This document shows, piece by piece, positions 10,225 through 21,896 of a DNA stretch of 64,000 bases. Below the pieces are notes generated by a model. That model saw only the letters and a program-made list of their open reading frames with translations. It was not told where the DNA came from and made no database searches. A program made the position numbers and the translations under genes. Position 1 is the stretch's first letter; every line of letters starts with the position of its first letter. Where the stretch lies: assembly GCA_036426205.1 (NCBI GenBank), contig CM071571.1, positions 113,118,316 to 113,182,315 of the forward strand, written 5' to 3'. The stretch comes from Ascaphus truei (taxonomy: Eukaryota > Chordata > Amphibia > Anura > Ascaphidae).

Positions 10225-13200
10225 CGCCTTTAGTAATTAATAGCAATTTAATGTATGTAAAAACGGATTGCAAACTGTATATGTTTTTTGTTTTTAACCA
10301 TAGCTTCTATTGCGCATGACAGTGATGCCTGCATATATCGCGCGTGCGCACCTCAGCCATGAGTGTTTGTTCCCACAATGCCATCTGTGGCATACAGACA
10401 TTTCATTGGCTGAGTGACGTCACGTCCGGTTGATTTCCGGTATTTCAGTGTCTAGCGCCCAGGTAATGTTACTCTTTGAAAAAGCCCGACCGCGGGTGAA
10501 AAGCGTTAGAGGTGCAGGGGTACTCTTCCCTCCTCTCAATTTTTATCCATGTTTAAATAAAGGAATTGTTGCAGCACAGTCCAGCCTCATCGATTTTTTC
10601 TGCATCGTGGTGCCTGCTGACTCATCTTTCCCCTCGGCATAAGGTGAATTCGTTCTAGGTACTTACTACACTCAATGTTAGCTCTAACCAGTGATAAAAC
10701 TCATGGCATACCCCAGGCTATACAGAACTCTCTTTTTGTACACCGCACACGCTGACGGTCCATACAAGTACTCTGTGGTTTATATTCTGGATACTGGATA
10801 ATGTACTCGGACTTTCCTACAGTACTTTGGCGTCAACCTACTTTTGGCCACTCATAGTGCAGATCCTATACATAAGTTCCTGTCCCAAATTAACCAGGCT
10901 ACCCCCTAGGCATCCTACACTATCTGACTCAAGTTGACTAGAATAGCTATAGCCGAGTGTACCCAGATCTACATCACCCTCTTAGGGCACCTAGGGTGTG
11001 TTTTGCGAGAGAACATTCCCTCTTCACTACCCCTAGTCTCTAATGCCCTTCCCTCTGCAGCACTTGCTCTGAAAGTGTACATACTTCTTTCAGTTCTGAG
11101 TCTCCCGCGATGACATGGGGGAAGACAGGTTTCTGGGATTGTGCCTCCGTTCACTTCACTGGTGCAGCGCCTCCATCTCCTGCAGCCCCCAGCAGTATGG
11201 TGTGGAGTACCTGTAGAAGAATTGTCTCCCCCTCCTCCTGATATACTCCACTCTCAGACAGGAGCTTGTATAAAATTGCAGTCTCTTTATTGTCTCTTAT
11301 CACAGCATACAGTTGGAGACAGTTGCACACAGCCAGCTGTCCTCCTTTAGGATATCCCCTGACTCCACTCTGTCCTCCTTTAGGATGTCCCCTGACTCCA
11401 CAGTGTTCCTGACCCAGGGTGGGTCTAGCTATTCCCCTAAGCAGGGTAGGAGGGATATGGTCCACCTACTAAACTATAACCTTAACAGCCCTACTCATCC
11501 TCTTCTCTCTCCAACACTATCTCTACATTCTCAACTCACTGAACACTGATTCTACTCCATCTCTACACTCTAAATAGGAAGTGCAATGCCCTAAGTAATT
11601 TCAACAGGCATCGCCTCTGTGTCTCTTGATTGGACACCGAGTCAGATGACCTGCCTTCACTTCCTCAGTGCAATTGCTTGAGGTGGGGAAAACCCATGAT
11701 AACTCCTGGCAAACCTGCCCTTACAAAGGGATTACTGCCAGGCGGAGGGCAGAACTATAGCCCAAAACCACACAGGGCTACACGTTGTTAGAGGAAATGC
11801 CTCTTTTGCATATCTTTAGCAATAAAGGTCAGTATAGCTACATTTTCATCACTCTTGACTCCCTTACTTAACTCTGGCTTCTTCCTCCATGGGAAATTTT
11901 AAATCTGTTAACTGGCAACACTGTTAAAACCTTTGACACTCTGAAGGATCAATTTTAACGTCCCAACTCTGAATTCTTAAGTTGTTGTTATATTTTGCTT
12001 GACCTATGTCCCCTTCTATTCCTTGCCCCTTTCTTAGAACCCACAATCCCCCAATAACCACAGACACCTTAACTGGGTTCAAAAGGCCACAGCGTTTATT
12101 AAGATATACAACATCCCTGGACCTGATGAGCACATAGTCCCAAAACATGTACCCCCACCCAAAACATGTACCCCCACCCAAAACATATACCCCCAATCAT
12201 GCTCACTGTCGCTGCTGACCTGTGAGCACTCTCGGTCCAAAACCCCTGGGGTCACTGTTAGGAGGATACCTTCAGGCCTGCCACAGGTAGCCCAGTCCTA
12301 AAACCACCTCCGTCAAATCTCATTAACATTCAGACACCTATGCACCTAAAACTAACAAGTCCGCACCCCTCCCAGCAGTGAGAAATCAATACACACCAAT
12401 AACATACCACATCCCAAATCTTATCTTTCTATTTTTTTTTTCTTTTATTCCGTTCCCATTCCATTATTTTATTATCTTTTCTTAACTTTTTTTTAGATAT
12501 AAAATACACATAAATATAATGATACATAACCAACAATACAAATTTCCCTTCACCACCTTCAAAAGGGGAAGGTGTTGGCAGGATCCTTTTACAAGGTGTG
12601 AAGGAAGAGGTAAGAACTAGGCAGCCACCTCTTAATATAACTTTCTTCCTCCTCCACTTTCACTTTCTTAAACCCCCTCACTTCCAGGGGTACTCACAGG
12701 TCACACCATCCTTCCCCTATATCAGGGTTTACTTGACCTTTACGTTTACCCTTCAATTCCTTGACCTTCCATAGAATCCCAACCCCTCCACTCTCCAATA
12801 ACCGCAGACACATTTACTGGTTTAAAATGAACATAGCTTTTATTAATCATAACAATAATTATAAATACAATATATTCCTGGACCCGGTCAGCAAGTAACT
12901 GCAAAACATGTACACTCGATCATGGTTCAAAACCGATTTAAGAGGACATCTTCAAGCTTGCCGCATTTGGCCTGAACCTAAGACATCCTCCATTGAACCA
13001 CATTAACATTTAAACAACTTCCCACCTTTGCAAAAACTGACCAGTTTGTATGTTTTCACCTCTGTGGCCATTTGAGCCATCAAACTTGCCTCACCGCTCC
13101 CACCAGCACCGTAGCCTTCTCTAACCCATCCTGTAAACTCATATTAAGGATATTCTGAAGTATCTCAGAGAGATTAACTCCATCCTCCCACCAAACCTCC

Positions 13201-13563
13201 TCACCTTCCAATTCTTCATGACAAACTGTAATGCCCCTCATTGATCTAACCAGATCTAACACACCATCGTTGTGCTTCCTCCTGCTCCTATCAATAGCCT
13301 TTCTATTCCGAGCCGCCATCCAGACCAGCCTGGGAGTTCTCTTAACATAAAGTACCATCACTGCGGCCAGAAATGTATCTGTGATCCATCCCATCTTAAT
13401 TATAAGGTCCACTGGATGCATCGAACCCAGATTATTGCCCCCAAAATGCAGTAACAGAATATTCAGGGCCATCCTCCTCTGTTTGTCATTGGAACGACAT
13501 TCACGCAAGAATTTTCTCACATTGGGGTGGGAAAGTATAGAACTGCGCACCCACAGCAGCGGG
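10225..13563. repeat. Direct duplication, copy 2
   Basis: Second copy of the block at 6203-9617. Similarity starts near TAGCAATTTAATGTATG and ends at the GCAGCGGGGG run, after which the copies diverge. Copy 2 continues smoothly into an intact ORF, so its right part seems the more reliable sequence. Its left part still shows indels against copy 1, and either copy could be at fault. Confidence 0.85.
10945..11782 (-). mobile_element. Solo LTR-like segment, minus orientation
   Basis: Resembles the LTR at 21897-22736: it carries GAGTCTCCCGC, then AGCGCCTCCA (11166-11175), and ends at a GGGCTACA-type terminus near 11782 after ACTGCCAGGC-like sequence. It has two imperfect tandem pieces around 11335-11400 (CCTTTAGGATRTCCCCTGA). 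Edges are approximate. The counterpart in copy 1 is about 6950-7760. Confidence 0.45.
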
Positions 13564-13814
13564 GGCGGCCTGGAAAGCGGATTGTCAATGTAGCCAGGTC
13601 TGGGTTGGAGACAGTGGGTTAGTCCAGATACTTGCCGAGGTCGAGGGGCAGAGCCAGCAGTGTAGTCGATGTCTATTGTGCCGTGGTCAGGGGTTGGAGT
13701 CGGTGGGGTAGTAGAGTGTCTAATAGCCGTGGTCAGGGATGGAGAAGTGCGGGTAGTCAGAGGCAAGCCAGAGTCATTATCCAGAGAGGGTCCAATAGTC
13801 AATAATCTAAACAC
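13080..13814 (-). CDS. SGNH/GDSL-hydrolase-like domain of a retroelement (Ngaro/DIRS type likely)
   Basis: An open frame of 244 residues. The second half has the layout of the SGNH hydrolase-like domain encoded by amphibian and fish Ngaro/DIRS retroelements: LLLHFGGNNLG (about residue 120; GGND-like block with Asn in place of Asp), an ARNRKAIDRSRR helix, and WEDGVNLSEI near the end where the family usually has DGVHLS. The catalytic His of the DxxH pair is therefore Asn here. The first ~80 residues are Pro/Thr/Arg-rich linker. No tyrosine recombinase or RT was found nearby, so this is a fragment. The active-site substitutions and isolation argue against enzyme function. CR1-like ORF1 esterases are an alternative origin. 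Confidence 0.65.
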   Translation of the reverse strand: MFRLLTIGPSLDNDSGLPLTTRTSPSLTTAIRHSTTPPTPTPDHGTIDIDYTAGSAPRPRQVSGLTHCLQPRPGYIDNPLSRPPPLLWVRSSILSHPNVRKFLRECRSNDKQRRMALNILLLHFGGNNLGSMHPVDLIIKMGWITDTFLAAVMVLYVKRTPRLVWMAARNRKAIDRSRRKHNDGVLDLVRSMRGITVCHEELEGEEVWWEDGVNLSEILQNILNMSLQDGLEKATVLVGAVRQV

Positions 13815-14085
13815 TAGCTATAGAACACCAAATTATAATCCAGCATAAGAATAAAAAATCCCATACGAATAATGATGAACAGCTAGAGCTCAAATCACTG
13901 ATGGTAGCAATAAATAAATAGGATATTGCATAAAAAAGCATAGAAGGAGTCCTTGTGTGAAAAGTCCAATATATATATATATATATATATATAAGAAACC
14001 AGTCCAATGTCAATTACCAATCGAAGGTAAGTGTTGCTGCTCTCTTCACTGGATCCAACCCTTGGGTCCCGAACAAAACGACAGA
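13815..14085. other. AT-rich spacer with (TA)n tract
   Basis: Contains a TA dinucleotide run at about 13970-13993. Nothing else was recognised. Confidence 0.5.
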
Positions 14086-14901
14086 AAAACAGAAGAAGGA
14101 GAGAGCGCAAAACACATACGGTAGTGTACCCTGTAATTATTTAATTATGTATTTTTATTATGCTCTATTAATATAATTTTTTATCATTATCTATTTTTGA
14201 TATATTTTAAATTACAAACAGCAGTATAAATTTATATTTATAGTTTGCAGATTGGTGTAAGTAATTAATAGTTTTTAAATTTTAACCCAAACTATGATCA
14301 TATAAATTTGTAGTGGTAGCTCATGAGGTACCTTAATGAGTGCCCATGGATGCTTGGTTTGTTAATAGCACCATATGAGATGGAATGCGTATTGTGCAAC
14401 TATTGGTGCATAGGGTAATACATGCCCTTTATAAACAACATTCTCAGCCACGGAAACACAGCGCCCCTGACGAAGAGGAGAAGACTCCTGAAAACGCGTA
14501 GGGCTGAGCTGTGTCTCTAGTGACATTCAGTCTGCTACCCCCCGCAACGACACTCGTTGCAAGCCGCATTCAGCTCTCTGACAAGAGCACCACAAGACTC
14601 CAAGCCAAATCCCGAAGCGAAGCGATTGACGCACAACGGACTGATGTCACAACCCATGTGACACAAACACCAAAGTGGGACTGATCCGGCCGTGGAGAGA
14701 GGAGCATTGGAGCTGCTAGTGCATACCGGGGGAAAGAACTACGGCTGCGGCGGATGCTGGAGTGGGACTACACAGACAATCTTATTTCTATTTTAGTGCA
14801 CACTTATGGCGGATGTCTGTAAGTGTTTTTAACCGTTTGTATTGTTCTATTAAAATTACAGGGTACACTATGTGTTTTGCGCTTTCTCCTTCATCTGTTT
14901 T
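14086..14901. mobile_element. Non-autonomous TIR element carrying hairpin-core motif B
   Basis: Terminal inverted repeats at 14086-14138 and 14854-14901 share AAAACAG, GAAGGAG, AGCGCAAAACACATA and GTGTACCCTGTAATT; the left one has a 5-bp insertion. There is no coding sequence inside. The interior holds hairpin-core motif B (14467-14502). A target duplication was not identified, so the superfamily is open. Confidence 0.65.
14467..14502 (+). other. Hairpin-core motif, copy B
   Basis: CTGACGAAG, stem AGGAG (14476-14480), loop aaga, stem CTCCT (14485-14489), then GAAAACGCGTAG. The five-pair stem has a different sequence from the other copies while the flanks are shared. Confidence 0.65.
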
Positions 14902-16101
14902 ACACACCATAATCAGGCTGCACAATAGGGCGCACCTGAGCGACCCAGAAGCCTATCAACAATTACTTCCTGGTTCCTTGCTGTCTTCCCATTGGAGGAG
15001 GGTTCCTTAAATACCTTGCCTGCTCATTCTTTCATTGCTGAGCATAACCTTGTTTTAGTTCCCTACCTCAGCCTTGCGGTCGTGTCTTATTTGTGGTGAG
15101 CTATGCGTTACAATTACGTAGGCCACCTTTGAGCGTTGTGAAGGGAAATGATTAGGTAACAGTTCAAAATGAATCGAACACTAGTTGAGAAAACCCCGAC
15201 ATCCCAGGGGGTCATCCCTATAGCGGTTCGGGGTAGGTAAGCGTGGTTCTATATTTAAAACATAATTTTATTTCAATCTATTTACTTATGCACTAATGGA
15301 TAGTCCCATTTCAAGACCTGTGTGAAAAACTATGCATCTGCTGTTTTACAAAAGACATGAATTATACAACCATAGACTTACTTTTGTCCCCAAGGTATAC
15401 AGATGTAGCAAGACTAAAGGTTTCCAGCACATGGGTAAACTGTGGTCACGCGAATGCAGCTGCGTCTGTGCTGGCGGATTAACGCTGCAGGGGTTCCAAT
15501 CTGAAAGCATGGACCCTCCCGCAGCGTGACCAAGACAGACGCTGTGGCCGGCGCTGCAAACTTTAGCTTTTTCAGACAAGGGCTCCAGAGACAGAAAGTC
15601 TTCCTACATCCGAACATTATTATTATACCACAGTCAGTGGCAGACATTTTATAGTGTCTCATAAATTTACATTGCCCATGTTCTCTCATTGTCTTGAGAT
15701 AATTATCTTATAATAGCTGTATAATTAACAGAGACTTTTGAACTTACAATTAAAAATTTTTAAAAATTAAAGACTCCTGAAACGTATAGCGTGAAACACA
15801 AATAATTGTGTTTCAATCTGATGATGACCTATTCCAAAATCCAACAAGGTGTAACACTGCATGTCCCTGCAGGTTCTGGCATTCCAGACTCTGCTAAAAC
15901 CAGTATGTAAATTATCCCAATCCAGTTGATACAAAGATAAGTACATTTTGGAGGTTTTTTTTACCACTATACTGCAGAATGAAAGCTTTCTCCATAAACC
16001 TTGTGAATTGTGTCAGATAAAATCGTGCGGCATCTTCTCTGGGATGTGATTATTTTTCATTGTATGTGGGGTATAATATCTAGGATGGATATATATATAT
16101 A
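14902..16101. other. Intergenic DNA, no gene recognised
   Basis: About 14960-15110 has moderately GC-rich sequence with a CCTTAAATACC element and may be an old promoter or LTR fragment. The rest is AT-rich with no supported feature. Confidence 0.4.
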
Positions 16102-16392
16102 TACACAAAGATTTGATCTCCCCCACGTTTTCCCTTACCTTCTCCCTCACCTCATATCAATTTACAACCATTGCCAATAGCATTGCCCTTTGTTATGATG
16201 GTCCTTGTCTCTCATTGATGGTACTAAACCAATTAAATTTTTGTGAGATATATATATATATATGGTTTAGTACCATCAATGAGAGACAAGGACCATCATA
16301 ACAAAGGGCAATGCTATTGGCAATGGTTGTAAATTGATATGAGGTGAGGGAGAAGGTAAGGGAAAACGTGGGGGAGATCAAATCTTTGTGTA
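16102..16392. repeat. Perfect palindrome, two 130-bp arms and a 31-nt loop
   Basis: Bases 16102-16231 and 16263-16392 are exact reverse complements over all 130 positions with no indel. The loop (16232-16262) is AT-rich and holds a TA run. The arms have no coding content; the same short peptide appears from both strands only because of symmetry. It could be a recent inverted duplication, a foldback element, or a read-chimera artefact. Confidence 0.95.
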
Positions 16393-16669
16393 CCATTCAT
16401 TGCTGTTAATTTAGATTTATGAAACATGATATTGTTTTTTTTTTATAGGTATTGAATGTGCATGTGTGGTCTCTTCATTTTATTTTTATTAGTATATATA
16501 CATTTTATCACGTAACATTTTTTTAGAATGTTTTCTTTCTTCATTGCTATTACAAGGCTTTGTATCCTTTGTTATCTTTTACCTGTTCGCAAATAGCATG
16601 ATGTGTTAACACTTGCAAAGATTTCGATTGTGCTATAAAAGCAATGTGGAGGGGAGGGACTTCCGCCCC
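16393..16669. other. AT-rich spacer
   Basis: T-rich sequence with no recognised feature. Confidence 0.4.
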
Positions 16670-16701
16670 CTGAAGAAGTCACGTGTTGACAAAACGCGTA
16701 G
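16670..16701 (+). other. Hairpin-core motif, copy C
   Basis: CTGAAGAA, stem GTCA (16678-16681), loop cgtgt, stem TGAC (16687-16690), then AAAACGCGTAG. It is preceded by a GC-rich run. No terminal repeats were found around it. Confidence 0.65.
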
Positions 16702-17011
16702 GGATCCGGATGATACAGATCATTGACATCATCACGCTCATGGATGCCAACAAGTCTACGATCAGCTGTATACTGCGCACACCTTGTGTATTGTGTATCC
16801 CTATATTTAATGTATTTGTTTTAGTGATTGTGGAGAAATGTTAACATAAGTTTCCAAATTTGGCCTATTCCAGCTTGTAAAACAAAAATGTAATAAGAAA
16901 TCTCCCAGCTTTAATATCTTACTTATGGGCTTGTTCTATAAGCTCCATTGACCTAAACGTTAGTTTGCAGCAATCTGCCACTTCTGAACTTATAAAATAA
17001 ACCCCCTAGGG

Positions 17012-18781
17012 CAAGGGTCTGAGACCTTTCAAGGAAGAAGAGTCATTTAATTAAAAAAAAAAAATTGTCTAAAATATTCCGAGCCGCAACACATGAATGA
17101 ATAATTCACCCCCACAAACACATACATATACCGTACACACACTAATAGGTATATACTGTATAAGCATTAACATAAAACACTCGACTCCTCTCTCACATTC
17201 GCCCCTCACATTCAAAACATTTCTAAAACTTGTCGCTTTTTCCTCCGCAATATAACAAAGATACGCCCTTTCCTCTGTTGCTCGACTGCTAAAACTCTGA
17301 CTCAGGCCCTCATTCTCTCCCGTCTTAATTACTGTAACCTCCTGCTGTCCGGCCTTCCTGCCTCTCACCTGTCTCCCCTACAATCTATCCTAAATGCTGC
17401 TGCCAGAATCACTCTACTCTTTCCTAGATCTGTTTCAGCATCTCCCCTCATGAAATCCCTCTCCTGGCTTCCGATCAAATCTCGCATCTCACACTCCATT
17501 CTTCTCCTCACTTTTAAAGCTTTACATTCTTCTGCCCTTCCTTATATCTCATCCCTAATTTCTCGTTATGCACCATCCAGACTCTTGCGTTCTTCTCAAG
17601 GATGTCTTCTTTCTACCCCCTTTGTATCTAAAGCCCTCTCCCACCTTAAACCTTTTTCACTGACTGCCCCACAACTCTGGAATGCCCTTCCCCTCAGTAC
17701 CCGACTAGCACCATCTCTATCCACCTTTAAGACCCACCTTAAGACACACTTGCTTAAAGAAGCATATGAATAGCACTGTGGATATTCTGAACACGATACA
17801 TAAAGCTTGGCCCCCTGCAGACGCACTTACCAGAACTCCCTCCTACTGTCTCTGTACGTTCTCCCTACCTACCAATTAGACTGTAAGCTCCTCGGAGCAG
17901 GGACTCCTCTTCCTTAATGTCTAAACCACTTATTCCCATGATCTGTTATTTATATTATCTGTTATTTATTGGATTACCACATGTATTACTGCTGTGAAGC
18001 GCTATGTACATTAATGGCGCTATATAAATAAAGACATACAATACAATACAATACAATACTTTAATCAGAATAAGAGAAAAGACAAAATGTGGGGAAATAA
18101 AATGCATCTTACAATAATAAGTCCCTTTGTTTTTTTCATTGTTTTTCCGTGCAAAACAGTTTGTCATTTTCAAATACACAATACATACACATACGATACA
18201 CTACACACCCAAAATACACACACTACCCCCCCCCCAAAAAAAAATACTCGCATACACACTACCCCTCCCCTTAAATATACACACATACATACACACTTAC
18301 ATTGGGCCTGCGTTTCTCCACGCTGTCCTGGGTTGCCGCTTTCCAGCTGCTGCCTCTCTCCCTCACTGTGCTGCTCTTGGCTGTGGGGGGGGGAAGGGGA
18401 GGGGGAGGTGAAGGGTCCCTGGCATTTCCCCAGCTGCTGGCCTGCCTCCTGCACTGTTCCATGCCGGGCCTCTTTTTGACGTTGGTGCGCGCCGAAAGTG
18501 ACAGAGCTCACGTCCAGTATGCATCGGAAGTAGCGGCGCAAACTTCCAGTACGCGCCGGCATCACAGAGACCCCGCGTGGGACATTGTAGGAGGCAGGCC
18601 AGCAGCTGGGTAGATGCTGGGTGGCAACAAGAGGCCAGCCAGTTCCCCTCGCAGCCAAGAGCAGCACAGTCGGGGATGAGATGCAGCAGATGGGGAATGG
18701 CAACCTGTGGACGGAGGAGAGCCGCATGTAGGTGCTGAAAGAGCCGCATGCGTCTTGGGAGCCACAGGTTGTCGACCCCTG
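17012..18781. mobile_element. hAT-like element interrupted by a LINE fragment
   Basis: The termini CAAGGGTCTGAGACCT (left) and CAGGGGTCGACAACCT (right, reverse complement) match each other in the manner of hAT ends. Flanking 8-mers CCCTAGGG and TCCTAAGG agree at 6 of 8 positions, consistent with an aged 8-bp target duplication. The inner left part (GAGCCGCAAC) and right part (GAGCCGCATG) also correspond. No transposase is seen. About 840 bp of LINE sequence lies inside. Confidence 0.6.
17220..18055 (+). mobile_element. 3' fragment of an L2/Rex1-type LINE
   Basis: Plus-strand frame 17450-17773 reads as the C-terminal end of a non-LTR RT protein (FKTHLKTHLLKEAYE, preceded by PQLWNALPLSTR). A short 3' UTR follows with the TGTAAGCTC...GAGCAGGGACTC segment typical of L2-like 3' ends, then GCGCTATATAAATAAA and a tail of ACAAT units (18036-18058). 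The element is heavily 5'-truncated and nested in the hAT-like element. Confidence 0.75.
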
Positions 18782-19935
18782 TCCTAAGGGCTTATGCTAC
18801 ACACACCGAAGCAGCTGATCTGGCAGTTTTCGGAACAAATTCCTTGATCAGCCGCTTCAGCGAATATAGAATGAGCTTCTTAGAGAGCAACAAAATAACA
18901 ACTGGGGGGGGGGGGCGCTCTGGAGCTGAGTTATGTTATTTTCAGTTATATACTGAGATACTTATTGGTGAAGGTACTTGGCTTAAATCTCCCTCTACGG
19001 GAAACAAAATGGCTGCCAAATCTCAGGCCAATAGGAAACCACAACATAATTAGTTGTGGCTTCCTTTTGGATGGCCATTTAAATGCCCTTTAAAAACCAG
19101 TAAGTAATGCTGGTAACTTTATTGGTAAGTATCTCTTAAAATAGCTCTGCTTAGCTCCGGATTACTCCCCCTTCTCCTTAGTTCCAATCTTGTAGGGCTC
19201 AAAACTAAGCTGCGACAGTGGAGCTTTCCACAGCTGATTTACCTCACTGCTAGGTGCTTTAGGACCTGGCATGTCAGTATAGGTCCTAAAGAAATCTTTT
19301 GCGGGGTGTGGGTCATATAAATATACTTTGTATTTCCCAGGTATGTTCCTTTTTTTTGCCTACAGTAGGTGTCTATCCATATGTTATTTGAAGGGATGTT
19401 TCACAGGATATATATTGCACTTGGGACGCTACTAAAATGCACTCTCTCACACTCAGAATTTCTGTGTCTCTCTAATCCCACAAGGTGGTGCTAGAGACAG
19501 AGCTCATACAAAGGTATATTCACTCATAAAAGAGCAAGACAGTTAAATTATCGAGTGTAAAAAAAGTGACGAACCTGCACCATAAACATACATTGTACCA
19601 GATTAAATGAGAAGCACAGAATTAATTATGCTTTATTCATTAAAGCAACCGAGAAAAGCAAAAAAAAAAAAAAGCAACCCGAATCAAAATGCAATCAATT
19701 TACTGATGAAAGATATAAATTAAACAAATAAAAAAACATAATAAAACACAAGATAAAAGCACAATACAGAACAGTATATCTGTTTTAACCATTTAGTTAC
19801 CAATAGGTATTGGATTGAGACTGAGCAGGGTCCACTAAAATGAAAAAGTTTATTGCAATTGTTAAGCAGATATGGACCTAAGGAAATTGAGCTTATAAAG
19901 TTATATAATGTTTTTTTTATATATACAGTACAGTA
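18782..19935. other. Intergenic DNA, no gene recognised
   Basis: Contains a G-run at 18903-18914 and AT-rich sequence. No supported gene or element boundary. Confidence 0.4.
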
Positions 19936-20889
19936 TGTAGCCCTTTTTCTGACGCCTCCCAAAGGGACTACTGGTCACTGTACACAACCTGCGGCTCCAG
20001 GAGATCTGAGCCTCCGCTAGCTGGGAGCCTGGGGTAACTATTCTAACGCAGCGCCTCCACTTACCCAGGATCCCCGTTATGCAAGATTCCCCTGGGCAAG
20101 AAACATACCACCTCAGTGCGTGCAACCAAGTTTTACTATGCAATCATACCTTATACTCTATATGACATCACATATAACACATTCTTATACTATAATGCTA
20201 GTCTTGGCAGCAATACCTAACACCGTTATAACTGCTACGGTCCTTATACTATAGTGGCTCGGCCACACCTCTAGGGAATATTGTCCTGTACAATAGTGGC
20301 TCAGCCACGCTCTTATAGAGTATTGTCCTTGTATTACGTGGTATAGGCTCAGTCCTCTAGCCACTCGCTAGTGTCCCTAAAGAGTTTAGCCTAAGGCGGG
20401 ATCAGCGCCTGATGACCGGTGTTGGTGCACTTGTTGTTACAATATACCTTCCGGTCACGGCGGTGACCGGTACCTCTTCACAAAGGATCCGATGCCTCCG
20501 ACCCTTGACCTCCAGATGTCGCGGTGTCCAGCCTTCTGGTCCCAGATGACTGCAACCGGCCGCAACTCTGTGCTTTGTCCCTAACTAATGGATAGTAGGG
20601 TGACAATCACTTCCACTACAGGGCGTCCCTGCAGTACAGCAGCCTACTCTGACTCAGGGGATGCTCCTATGGGCCTGAGGGGATAGCTGGCCTATGCAGG
20701 CGGGTCACTGACCCCCTGCACTCACACTACCTCCTTCAGCTCTGTCCAGATCTCCTCTGACTAGCGTGGTCTCTCCCCCACGCTTCCCTTTCCTGCTCCC
20801 GTCATCCTAGCCTTCTGATTGGTTCTTTACATCAGGTGACTGCCCAGGAACTCATGGGAGTTGTAGTTTCTCCATGGAGCCTCTCTGCC
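19936..20889 (-). mobile_element. LTR, minus orientation, right edge cut by a TTAA element
   Basis: The left edge TGTAGCCC matches the other minus-oriented LTRs. AGCGCCTCCA lies at 20050-20059, about 115 bp from the edge, as in its relatives. The right part has the CATGGGAGTTGTAGTT segment shared with the LTRs at 24595 and 37191. The normal GGCTACA right end is not reached because a TTAA-flanked element sits at 20890; the remaining end may lie beyond it. Confidence 0.6.
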
Positions 20890-21350
20890 TTAAAGCTGCA
20901 GTTCAGTCTTTTTTTTTTTTTTTTTTACATTTATTTTTTTACTTCAATAGTTTCATGTGGGCAATCTCTAATTACCTAAAGAACTGTATAGCTGCAGGTC
21001 AATTCGTTCTCCATGTATTGATAGGTCGAAATTTGGTGACATATTAAAAACTGGGATTTGTTTATAATCTGCTTGTCTGTCAGTGGAAGCTCATGAATAT
21101 TCATGAGCATTCCTGCACTGACATGTGCTAGAGGGAGGGCAGGGCTGACAAAGGGGTGTGCCAGGGCTTGTGACAGGACATGAAGGGGCAGTGCCTTAGC
21201 AAATGGCTGTTAAAATAGAATACAAGAAAATTGGTCTTTCAAAGTTGTTGTTTTTAAAACAGAAAATGCTAAAAGTATTTTTTCTTACTACAGAACTGAT
21301 TTATTAAAAAAAAACACACATGCAGGATATTGACTGAACTGCAGCTTTAA
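20890..21350. mobile_element. TTAA-flanked non-autonomous transposon (461 bp)
   Basis: Termini AGCTGCAGTTCAGTC and its exact reverse complement are bounded on each side by TTAA, the target used by piggyBac and Kolobok transposases. There is no coding sequence. A second copy in the opposite orientation is at 61158-61467. Confidence 0.85.
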
Positions 21351-21896
21351 TCTGCACAGACACACAGCTATTACATCAGCCACTCTGCTCTGACACACTA
21401 CAACACTGTTGCAGACACTACAGAGGCCTCTCACTGAACAGAGTCAAACACCAACTGAACACACATCCTTACATTTATTTAATTATATCTGTCATCAGTA
21501 AATTGATTTCATTTTGACAATTGGATTCTGGGCACTTTTTTTTGCTTATTTCTGTTCCAATTTACAGACTGGTCTGTCTGTGTTTAAGAGCAGCATATGA
21601 AGCCAGAGGTCTATCTGTGTGTTTAACACTCATTTTTTGAACTTCACTCTAAGTAGATGTATTTATATATGTGATTTAACACGCAATATATTCACGTTTT
21701 TAATTTGTTCACTTTGCCATTGCACTCATTAACCCGGAGCACATGTTTTATATAACTTTTGCATATTAAATTAATTTATGCAATAGTTATACTTATATTC
21801 ACTTTATTATTTATATTTAAGTTTTAATTACACACTTTTATATTTATTATTGCTATATTAGCACAACCCATTTTTGTATTCATTAAAGCAAACCTG
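21351..21896. other. AT-rich DNA, no gene recognised
   Basis: Long AT-rich stretch without a supported feature. The first ~90 bp may be the remainder of the LTR interrupted at 20890. Confidence 0.4.

Noticed and set aside
16113..16396. Two short frames, one per strand, with nearly the same peptide
   Set aside because: The identity is forced by the perfect palindrome and is not evidence for coding.
18087..18749. Several overlapping 90-185 codon frames in the hAT-like region
   Set aside because: Low-complexity CA/GC-rich DNA, no conserved domain, frames on both strands.
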